Below are positions 42,754 to 50,664 of a DNA stretch of 64,000 nt, piece by piece. The DNA lies in contig JACKIM010000002.1 of the NCBI GenBank assembly GCA_020638465.1, positions 496,001 to 560,000 of the forward strand. The letters are read 5' to 3'. Positions within the stretch are counted from its first letter, which is position 1, and every line of letters begins with the position of its first letter. Under the pieces are notes generated by a model that searched no databases, was not told the DNA's origin, and saw only the letters and a list, made by a program, of their open reading frames with translations. This stretch comes from Geminicoccaceae bacterium. Lineage in GTDB: Bacteria > Pseudomonadota > Alphaproteobacteria > Geminicoccales > Geminicoccaceae. The position numbers and the translations under genes were made by a program.

Positions 42754-43957
42754 CGCCCTTTCCCCCCGGTTTCCATATGCCAACTGCGAAAGCGCCGCAG
42801 CCTGTCCGCGTGGTTCGCTCGTCGCCGAGACCTGCTTGTTGTACCTTTTTCAGTTTTCCGTGCAGTGTTTCAGCATCGGAGATTTCCTTCTCGGCAACCC
42901 TCATGAAGAACGTGGTGCCTGCGCGGTGGTAGAGCCGGGTGTCGCCGCGATCGCCCGCCACAGCATCCCAGCCACCGAAGCGCAACGGGCGATCAGTGCA
43001 GGCGGATACCAATTCGCCCGGTAGTGGATGAAGCTCCGGTATGTGATCGTTCTGCTTCAGGCCCGCTGGAGAGAGCAGAACCACCATATAATGGAAGAAC
43101 CCATCGCTCTTGTGAAAACACTCGGCACCCGGCAGGATGTCTGTCAGATCAACACCTTGAGCATCCAAGCAGGATACGGCCCGATGCTGGCTGCCGAGCG
43201 GGAAAACGGATTCCGTTTCCGGAAGAATGTCCTTTTCATTCGCATCTCGCCAGCGATACGAGACCCCGAGAGCGTAGTTTCTCTTCAATCGCTGATGAAC
43301 TGCGGAATAGAGCTCACCGGTGGCGGCCTTGTGCGCAGCGTAGTCGCGCCGCAAGCCGACACGCGGCTGTGCGCTGACGATCGATTCGTGACTCGTCACA
43401 TGGCCGGAGGGATTATCGAGCCTGCCGAGTGTCAACAATTGCCTCAGCCCCTCGCGTGAAATCCATGCTTCGCGGTGCAGCTTGAATCGCGAGGCATCAT
43501 CTTCAGGAGGCAGTGATGGAAAACACGCATCGCCGCCGAGGTCACACGCAAATGACGGGTCCCCCGGGTGCAAGACATGAGCCTCCTCAAATGTGATCTT
43601 GCCTCTCTCGGGGGCAGCTGTTCGCAGCAGCAACGCAAGCGGGCATGGGAAGTTGGCCTCGAAGAATTCCGGATCATGGTCCGATTGTTTCAACAATACC
43701 GGTGGACCAAAGCGAAGGCTGCCGCATTCCGCGAACGGGCCATTGCCGATCAGGGCCTTATAGCTCGTGAAAGTCGATTTTGAACCGTCCCACCCTTTCG
43801 CGTGGGCAATGCTGGCGCGGACGGCGCCGGCGACGACAGTCGGAAAAGGCGGGAACATCGAGCGCGCATCGGCAAGACCCGCATCATCCTGGTTGAACGG
43901 CCGGTTATCCCTGAAAAACAGGGTATCAAGCGGCCGCAGCGCGAGCGTCTTCATCAT
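42746..43957 (-). CDS. cmr3: type III-B Cmr subunit Cmr3
   Basis: 403 residues from ATG at 43957, overlapping cmr2 by 32 bases; ATG at 43954 is equally possible. The N-terminus LALRPLDTLFFRDNRPF is the Cmr3 signature. PRVGLRRD and the C-terminal RAMP-like RTGCGAFAVG are also present. Cmr3 is the Cas5-like subunit holding the crRNA 5' handle. Confidence 0.93.
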   Translation of the reverse strand: MMKTLALRPLDTLFFRDNRPFNQDDAGLADARSMFPPFPTVVAGAVRASIAHAKGWDGSKSTFTSYKALIGNGPFAECGSLRFGPPVLLKQSDHDPEFFEANFPCPLALLLRTAAPERGKITFEEAHVLHPGDPSFACDLGGDACFPSLPPEDDASRFKLHREAWISREGLRQLLTLGRLDNPSGHVTSHESIVSAQPRVGLRRDYAAHKAATGELYSAVHQRLKRNYALGVSYRWRDANEKDILPETESVFPLGSQHRAVSCLDAQGVDLTDILPGAECFHKSDGFFHYMVVLLSPAGLKQNDHIPELHPLPGELVSACTDRPLRFGGWDAVAGDRGDTRLYHRAGTTFFMRVAEKEISDAETLHGKLKKVQQAGLGDERTTRTGCGAFAVGIWKPGGKGDG

Positions 43958-46037
43958 TTTCGAGCCTTCGCCACTGCCTGGCAAGAAACCGCAACAACAA
44001 TGCGGCATCGATCTGCAGGGGGGCACTCAGACATTCGTATTCGTCACCAATACGGAGATGCGGTCTGAGAATCTGTTCGAGTTTCTTGATGTCGCTCTGG
44101 TCAAGATCGCTCGCTTGCGTACCGCCAAGTGCGCGTACAAGAGCAGCGAAACCCTCGGATCCAAGCTCGATGGTTCTCGGATGGTCAGCCAAATTCGCCA
44201 AAGGCCGAGAAAAGAAGCCTTCCAGTCGCTGACTTATGCCATGGACGAAGCGGTTGCTACAAAGCGCGCGCGTCTGGTTGCCGCTGCGGCGTGCGAGATC
44301 GGACAGTCCCTCGACGATTTGCGCCGAACCGTCGCCATTGTCCCAGGTGGACACCCACAGGCAGGCTCGGCCGTTGCGCCCGAAAACCGAGACCGCAACG
44401 CTGTCACGTCCGTTGCCGTCCTTGGCCACATCTTCGAGAAGATGCCTGGCCTCTTCGAGAGCCTGCCGCAACCCCACCTGATGGTGGGCATAGACAATGC
44501 CCGCCGAGATCGTGGCCTTCATCCCCTTGAGACGCTGCGTCACGTTTTCCTGCCAGGCGCGCCGGAGGCACAGGGCGGCATCCAGCGCTTCCTCTAGGGG
44601 CAGGAGTGCCAGCAGGTCGTCACCGCCGGCATAGATCAATTCGCCACGATGCGCTGTCTTGACGATTGGCCCGACCTGCCGCGCGAAGGCCGCGAGAAGC
44701 GGCGGAAGCTCCTCTCCGCATTGGGAGACGAGCTTGCCCGCTTCATCACCATCCATGGCGAGGATGGCATAGTAGGGCGACGGCAAGCCGACTGTGCCGG
44801 TGCCAAGCTCGTCCTCTTCTTCATCTTCAGCCTGCTGATGCTGGTTTTGTATCTTCACCCGGGCAATTTCGCCGAGTATCTTCAGAAGCTTCGCTTTTTG
44901 ACCGTTGTCGAGCTTCTGCAACTCGGTTTCGGCGTCATAAACTCCCTCGAAGAACAACCGGCCATCCAACCAACCAAAGCGATGCTCGCTGTCGAGAATG
45001 CCGAGATCGGCATGTCGTTCCGCGCGTGCCAGTGGGCGACTCAAACCATTCACCGTATCAACAAAATCCCCGCAGGGGACATCCGCATTATCGACCGCCC
45101 GTTTCATCCAATGTGCCGCTGCCAGATAGGACGTCGATGGACGGTAGCTGTCGAGGATGCGTTTTCCGCCCCCGGTGACCTCAGTTGGAAAACCGATCAG
45201 TTTTTCAAGTGTGTCGGGAGGGAGAAGCGGGAACAGCCGTTTGACCAGCGCCACTGCGCACAGGCGTTCGCCTTCGCGCAGGTCGATGACTTCCTCGTGG
45301 CCAAGACGCTTTCCGATCCCTTCGCGTAGCTGTCTCCAGAATTCCTTCTGATTCTTACCCTTTTTGACTCGACTCCAGCCGGACAGCTCCTGCCAGTCGG
45401 CCATGAGCGTGCACATGTCACCCGGTTCCGCAGCATGGCTCGGCCAGCTTCGCCAGAGCTTGCGCCGTTCCATGGCGTCGAGGGCACCCTTCAGGCCCTC
45501 GGACTTCGGGACGATGACCCAGGCGATCTCCCAAAAGGGCGGAGTGCCATCAGCCGTGCCGATCTGTCGCTTCCAGATTGCATCCGATTGTTGGCCGGCA
45601 TTTGCAACGGGATCGAAAAATGCCTTTCGAACGGCTTTGGCGAGACTGTGCCAACGGTCCTGCACCTCGCTTACGCAGATATTTGGATCGAAATCTGCGG
45701 GCACTTCGGCGATGAAGTGATTGGGCAGGCTGGGCCGGTAGTGGCCCGGCCCGCTGGTCTGAAGCGATCGAAAGAGCGGATCCCCGTCGACATCAGGCAG
45801 CAATATTCGCGCGTCATGAGGCAGGCGCTTCATCGCGCATCCGGTGAGCCAGGACAGAAGAAATGAACCTGCCCACAGATCGCGGGTCCGCCGGGCTTCA
45901 GCAACAAAGCCTTGTACCGGGCCGATGGCCAGATGAAAGAGCTGCGGTCCTGAACGTTCATCCGAGCGATTACGCCCGGCCTCTCCGCTCTTGAAATGGC
46001 CGCAGAACTGCTTTCTCAGCCAGCGGATCGCTTTCAC
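43926..46037 (-). CDS. cmr2: Cas10/Cmr2, type III-B large subunit lacking HD domain
   Basis: 703 residues; ATGA overlap with cmr1. The N-terminus passes directly into the Cmr2 palm-like FHLAIGPVQGFVAEARRTRDLWAGS (about 34-58). No HD nuclease domain precedes it. The palm polymerase motif is intact, ELIYAGGDDLLALLPLEE (GGDD at 471-474), with the metal-binding AILAMDGDEAGKL at about 424-435. It should therefore make cyclic oligoadenylate on target binding but not cut DNA with HD. A Q/E-rich linker lies at about 398-412. Confidence 0.94.
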   Translation of the reverse strand: MKAIRWLRKQFCGHFKSGEAGRNRSDERSGPQLFHLAIGPVQGFVAEARRTRDLWAGSFLLSWLTGCAMKRLPHDARILLPDVDGDPLFRSLQTSGPGHYRPSLPNHFIAEVPADFDPNICVSEVQDRWHSLAKAVRKAFFDPVANAGQQSDAIWKRQIGTADGTPPFWEIAWVIVPKSEGLKGALDAMERRKLWRSWPSHAAEPGDMCTLMADWQELSGWSRVKKGKNQKEFWRQLREGIGKRLGHEEVIDLREGERLCAVALVKRLFPLLPPDTLEKLIGFPTEVTGGGKRILDSYRPSTSYLAAAHWMKRAVDNADVPCGDFVDTVNGLSRPLARAERHADLGILDSEHRFGWLDGRLFFEGVYDAETELQKLDNGQKAKLLKILGEIARVKIQNQHQQAEDEEEDELGTGTVGLPSPYYAILAMDGDEAGKLVSQCGEELPPLLAAFARQVGPIVKTAHRGELIYAGGDDLLALLPLEEALDAALCLRRAWQENVTQRLKGMKATISAGIVYAHHQVGLRQALEEARHLLEDVAKDGNGRDSVAVSVFGRNGRACLWVSTWDNGDGSAQIVEGLSDLARRSGNQTRALCSNRFVHGISQRLEGFFSRPLANLADHPRTIELGSEGFAALVRALGGTQASDLDQSDIKKLEQILRPHLRIGDEYECLSAPLQIDAALLLRFLARQWRRLENDEDARAAAA

Positions 46038-47455
46038 CGATTTGGACCTAAGTAAACTGCATCATTTGGCAGTGGACCGCGATCACGGCTTAGAAAGTGC
46101 TCGATCGGTTCATAGCTGATCGGGACTTGTACTTCCCAAGGAGGTTCGTGAGGTACTCTCTTCGTAAGTGTCTTACCCTTCCTGTCCTTGACGGGCTTCC
46201 CATCCTTGCAAATCTTGTCGGTTTGAATGCGCGTGACCAAAGCCGGAATGTGAGTTCCAGAATGAGCGGCTGAAAACTGCCCCGGCAGGAATATCCACAC
46301 AGCAGCTTGCTGCTTGTTGTCGAAGCTGTGAATATGCAAAAACAATGGGCTTGCCCGGCGATCCGTCGTTGGCTCGGAGAGCTTGACTGTATAATCGGGG
46401 TTGCAATTTTTACCCCTCGTGAAATACCCGTGCGGGAGTCCGAAAATGGCACGCTGCGGACCTGTATCCTTCAACGATAGCGGAGGTACAGTTTGTGATA
46501 TGCTGGAAACGACTTTACAAAACCAATCGTGATCGGGCTTAAAATTCGGGTTTGTTACCTCAACACCACCCGCAAACCTGCGACCTCCGCTGCCGTACCC
46601 ATAACTTCGAAAATAATGCAGATAATGTCCCATTCGGTCGTGGATTTGGGGAGCCGACGTTGTATCCGAAATCAGTACGATTCGACTGGCGGGTGTGAGC
46701 GAAGTGAACGGCGTATTGAAAGCGTCGTACGCGGGGTCGGGTTTGGGTAAAAGCGAGCTAAGGTATGTTCGATATTCGCTTGTCTTGCTCGGAACTTTCC
46801 ATTGCTCCGAGACTTGTTCGGCTGCGTTCCCTGCATTTGTCCCGACAAGCGTTTTTAGCTTTACGCTACCGAAACCCCGGCGGGAACGAGAGCCGATGCC
46901 CCCGATAAGTCCAAATACACGAACTGCTTCGATCAGATCATCGCGAAATGGAACGCGGGATCTTAGATGAACCGTGAATTTCATCCCAGGCAGGATACAT
47001 TGCCGCGAGAGTCCCTGCCCGGCGAGATAGTTGATGCCGCTACCCCTGTCCCATGCTTCGGCATTTTCCAGCTCATCAAGGGTGTATCCGCCGGGCGTAT
47101 GGCGCATGCTGTGCGACGCGCGAATGACCGTTCCCTCATCGACAACCAATCGCCCGATAAAGCTTCCCTGTCCGACGGTTGGGCGGCCGTTGGTGTCGTA
47201 GGCGGCGGGGCCGCCGAAGAGGGCGGATTCCCAATTGCGCATCTGCTTGAGGCAGGCTTCGTCGTCGCTGCCGGTGGTGCGGGACCAGGCGAGGGCGCGC
47301 CACCAGAAGCGCAGGGGTCCGAGAATGGAGGGGAGGCGGAGTTCGGCTCTCTGGGGGCAGGCGCCAGCGACGAAGGCCGGTGTCACCAGTTCGAATGTCG
47401 CTTCCAGTTTATGTATTCGCGACGCCGAGGAAACGCCGCTGCCTGTCGCGGTCAT
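46034..47455 (-). CDS. cmr1: type III-B Cmr complex subunit Cmr1
   Basis: 473 residues. RAMP motifs include FELVTPAFVAGACPQRAELRLPSILGPLRFWWRAL (about 21-55) and GLIGGIGSRSRRGFGSVKL. It is the Cas7-like subunit at the 3' end of the crRNA. First gene of the cmr operon, in the order cmr1-2-3-4-5-6 with overlapping starts. The promoter should lie in 47456-47680, between it and the divergent cas6 fragment. Confidence 0.92.
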   Translation of the reverse strand: MTATGSGVSSASRIHKLEATFELVTPAFVAGACPQRAELRLPSILGPLRFWWRALAWSRTTGSDDEACLKQMRNWESALFGGPAAYDTNGRPTVGQGSFIGRLVVDEGTVIRASHSMRHTPGGYTLDELENAEAWDRGSGINYLAGQGLSRQCILPGMKFTVHLRSRVPFRDDLIEAVRVFGLIGGIGSRSRRGFGSVKLKTLVGTNAGNAAEQVSEQWKVPSKTSEYRTYLSSLLPKPDPAYDAFNTPFTSLTPASRIVLISDTTSAPQIHDRMGHYLHYFRSYGYGSGGRRFAGGVEVTNPNFKPDHDWFCKVVSSISQTVPPLSLKDTGPQRAIFGLPHGYFTRGKNCNPDYTVKLSEPTTDRRASPLFLHIHSFDNKQQAAVWIFLPGQFSAAHSGTHIPALVTRIQTDKICKDGKPVKDRKGKTLTKRVPHEPPWEVQVPISYEPIEHFLSRDRGPLPNDAVYLGPNR

Positions 47456-47680
47456 AAAAGCGCCTTCTTCCCATATTCACCTACCAGTAACAATCAGTGG
47501 CGGGAGCAGGTCAAGGCGAAAATTCTCTCAAGTCTTCAACCGAACCATCGGGATCCGCGGTGCCGATGGAAATGTCGACCGTGCATTTCATCAAGACGTC
47601 ACGCCGGAGGTCCGTTTCATCGTCCGGGGACGTTCAGCGAGGCGGCTAACTCAAATGGGAAATTGTACGCAGACAGAAAC

Positions 47681-48145
47681 ATGGCACGACTGCGACCGGC
47701 GATGACCCCGCGCTGCGAGCTTGCGGTGCCGCCACCGGCGGATTCGGGCTCGGTGGCGCAAGTGACCTTTCTTTCGCCGGTGGCGTTCGAGCGCGAGGGG
47801 GCGCTCGCCGTCGATCGGGAGATGTTGCTGGGCAGCCTGTTGTCGCGGATCGCCGGGGTGATGGCATGGCATGGCATCGTGCCCGAGGCGGACTGGGCGG
47901 AGCTGGCGCGCGCGGAGGCGGGGATCGAGTTCGATACGGGCGGGCTGCGCCCGGTGGCGTTCGAGCGTGTGTCGGCGCGTCAGGGGCGGCGGATCCCGAT
48001 GCACGGCTTTCTCGGGAGTTGCACGCTCACGGGCGATCTCGGCCCCTGGCTGCCGCTGCTGCATCTGGCCCCCTGGCTGCATCTCGGCAGTCACACGGCT
48101 TTCGGCATGGGCCGCTGTGCGGTGGCGGTCAGCGAGGGCGGGTGA
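47681..48145 (+). pseudogene. cas6: Cas6-like crRNA endonuclease, C-terminal half only
   Basis: 154 residues from ATG at 47681 (147 from 47702). The C-terminal RAMP half of Cas6 is clear: VAQVTFLSPVAFEREGALAV, RIPMHGFLGSCTLTGDLGPWLPLL, and the glycine-rich GSHTAFGMGRCAVAV. The N-terminal half (~120 residues) is missing; upstream sequence in any frame does not resemble Cas6. No good ribosome site is seen. It is probably a truncated remnant, so processing of the array may be defective or done elsewhere. Confidence 0.7.
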
Positions 48146-48421
48146 GCGTTGGGGCGTGGTCAGAAACCCGTGACTCCTGCCCCACGGCCGCGAACCATCG
48201 GCCTGGCAATCTGGCCCGCTTCACCCAAACCGCGAGCTGGCAACCTCGCTCCCTTTTCTGCCTGCGCACCGGTTTCGGCGGTGTACAGCACCGCCAGGGC
48301 CTCCGGGATCTTGTTTGTTGGGCGAGGTTTGATCGGCATTCGAAGGTCACTTCGCACAATCGGAAAATGGCCGATTTATCGTTGTGTCTGCTCAATCATT
48401 TGAAATATCTTGAAAATTTCT
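48146..48421. other. intergenic region at the right edge of the CRISPR island
   Basis: About 275 bases between the cas6 fragment and the LysR gene. No gene, repeat or copy of the tRNA-Ala 3' end was seen. It is AT-rich near 48360-48420. Confidence 0.4.
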
Positions 48422-49327
48422 TTAAATATCAGCAGTTTGTGTTGTTTCTCTTTGGTTGATTATCTCCAGCCAGTCAATGAATACTTTGGTATCGGCGCTC
48501 TCCGTTTCTGGTACAAGCACGACATAGTTCCCTCCGGTTGGATGAAATCCAAAGGGAGCGGTCAGGCGCCCGGCCTTCAGATCGTTCCGGACAAGAACTT
48601 CCGGTGCGATTGCAACGCCCAAGCCTGCCGTCGCCGCTTCCAGCAAGAAGTAGAAATGCTCGAATTCCCTTCCTCCCGGGGGAAGCGTGTGCCCCGTCGC
48701 TCTGCACCAGTCTGCCCATGCCAGGGGGCGTGTGCGCGTGTGCAGAAGCGGGAGTTCGGCTATTTCATCCCACGTTATGTGAGGGATCTTGGGGAGAATG
48801 CCGGGACTCACGACAGGGCCGGCCCGATCGGCAAACAACTCAATTGCGCGAGAATGCAACCACGGACCTGAGCCCACTCGAATTGCAGCATCGAAACGAT
48901 CCCGGGCAAAATCTACAGGCCCATCGTCTGCGGTCATGCGTATCTCTATGTCCGGGTGCCGTTCGTGAAAATCAAACAGATGCGGGATAAGCCAGCGCAT
49001 GGCGAAGGTGCCTAGGCAGGAGATATCCAGTGTGCGCCGGCCCCGCCGCCGCACGCGGGCAACAGCCGTTTCGATCCGATCAAAAGCATCCTGAAGCGTG
49101 GCGTGAAGTTCGCGAGCTGCCTGACTGGGAACCAGCTTGTTGCGTGGACCTTTGAAGAGAACGATGCCAAGCGTGTCTTCCAACCTCCTCACCTGGCGGC
49201 TCACGGCACCATGGGTGACACCGAGCTCACCGGCAGCCAGCTTCATCTGGCCATGGCGCATCGTTGCTTCGAATGCGCGGAGTGCTGTCAAGGGCAGCAT
49301 GCTTCGTTTCATGTGCATTTTTATCAC
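48422..49327 (-). CDS. LysR family transcriptional regulator (GcvA-like)
   Basis: 301 residues (start 49327, or 49312 at MKRSMLP). The LysR helix-turn-helix is LTALRAFEATMRHGQMKLAAGELGVTHGAVSRQVRRLE. The effector domain begins LDISCLGTFAMRWLIPHLFDF, the GcvA-like type. It is divergent from an EamA transporter and may control it. Confidence 0.88.
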   Translation of the reverse strand: MIKMHMKRSMLPLTALRAFEATMRHGQMKLAAGELGVTHGAVSRQVRRLEDTLGIVLFKGPRNKLVPSQAARELHATLQDAFDRIETAVARVRRRGRRTLDISCLGTFAMRWLIPHLFDFHERHPDIEIRMTADDGPVDFARDRFDAAIRVGSGPWLHSRAIELFADRAGPVVSPGILPKIPHITWDEIAELPLLHTRTRPLAWADWCRATGHTLPPGGREFEHFYFLLEAATAGLGVAIAPEVLVRNDLKAGRLTAPFGFHPTGGNYVVLVPETESADTKVFIDWLEIINQRETTQTADI

Positions 49328-49582
49328 ATGAATCTGGAGGAATCATCGTTTTTCTTTGGCCCATTTGAACGAATATAAATCGCCATGGCACATGAAAACA
49401 CACTCCTCCACGTCGACATGACTGTCCCCGGGGCAATCACGCCCGGTGTCATGAACCTCTGGTACCGAAACCTCGCGACACGACGAATTCTTGCCTGCTT
49501 GCCTGTCCGCGGACTGCAGGATGCCGGCATTCCTGAAATCCGGCGCGTGACCGAGATCGCCAAGCCGTTTCGGTGCCCATAA

Positions 49583-50422
49583 ATGGAGAACCACGTCTTT
49601 GCAGCGGTATTGGTCGCAGCCTTGCTTCATGCGGGCTGGAACTCGGTCGTCAAACTCGGTCTGGATCGGGTTTCCACGGTGCTGTTGCTTGCTCTCGTGC
49701 AGGCGCTCATTGCCGTGCCCATACTGCCTTTCGTGCCGCAACCGGCTAACGGGGCATGGCCATGGATCATCGTGGCAGCGGTGCTGCACACCGGATACAA
49801 GGTGTTCCTGGTGCAAGCCTATGCCCACGCCGACCTGAGCCAGGCCTACCCGCTCGCGCGCGGAACTGCACCTTTGATTGTCACATTGGTGTCCGTGGCC
49901 GTCCTTGGTGTCTCGCTGGACAAGACAGAGATCCTCGCAATCTCCTGCATTTCCGCAGGCATCCTCGTCATGGCAGCGCGCGGTTCTTCGGAAGGCCGGA
50001 TGCGCGGGAAAGCCCTGTTCTACGCCGCAGGAACGGCGGGATTCACGGCCAGCTACACCCTGGTTGACGGAATCGGTGCACGGGTTGCGGGAACATCGTC
50101 CGGCTTCATTCTCTGGATGGTTATCGGCGATGCCATCGGCATGGTGGCCTATGCACTCCGGACACGCGGGACGACAGCTTTTCCGGCAATGCTGCCGGCG
50201 TGGAAAACCGGGATTGCAGCCGGTACGATGTCGCTCGGCTCTTACTGGATCGCGGTCTGGGCCTTCACGCAGGCTCCCATAGCCCTGGTGGCGGCACTCC
50301 GCGAGTCCAGCATCCTGTTCGCCGTTCTGATCGCGGCGCTTGTCCTCAGGGAGCGGGTGAGCGGCTGGCGGTGGCTGTCCGCCTGTGCCATTGCCTCGGG
50401 TGTCGCGCTGATGAAGGTGTAG
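49583..50422 (+). CDS. EamA/DMT family transporter
   Basis: 279 residues with about ten hydrophobic helices in two EamA repeats. The first repeat includes LLHAGWNSVVKLGLD and AYPLARGTAPLIV, the second ALVAALRESSILFAVLIAALVLRERVS. Likely an inner-membrane metabolite exporter of the drug/metabolite transporter family. A LysR gene is divergent. Substrate unknown. Confidence 0.85.
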   Translation: MENHVFAAVLVAALLHAGWNSVVKLGLDRVSTVLLLALVQALIAVPILPFVPQPANGAWPWIIVAAVLHTGYKVFLVQAYAHADLSQAYPLARGTAPLIVTLVSVAVLGVSLDKTEILAISCISAGILVMAARGSSEGRMRGKALFYAAGTAGFTASYTLVDGIGARVAGTSSGFILWMVIGDAIGMVAYALRTRGTTAFPAMLPAWKTGIAAGTMSLGSYWIAVWAFTQAPIALVAALRESSILFAVLIAALVLRERVSGWRWLSACAIASGVALMKV

Positions 50423-50664
50423 AGGAGAAACCGGACATTCGCTGCATTCGCTTCGAATGACGGCAAGGGCCGGAATGGCCGGGGCTGCATGAAATACACC
50501 GACAGATCGTCCAAACTCGACCCGGATCCAGGTTTGCAGCAGGGTATCGTGATCCACCTTGGCGGGGGTGTCCGGACCAGCGGGGGAGGTCGCCTCCCGC
50601 AATCACCCCGCCAGCCTGGCGCCCCCAACGCCGGGGCATGTGCTGCCGGTTGCGCATGCCCCCC

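Noticed and set aside
46967..47680. N-terminal part of a long plus-strand frame ending at 48145
   Set aside because: It is antisense to cmr1; only the end from 47681 resembles Cas6.
48146..48421. Search for a copy of the tRNA-Ala 3' end marking the right edge of the island
   Set aside because: No matching direct repeat was seen, so an attachment site cannot be claimed.
49385..49582. 65-codon plus-strand frame ending just before the EamA transporter start
   Set aside because: It shows no domain, lies in the LysR/EamA promoter region, and its position could be chance.
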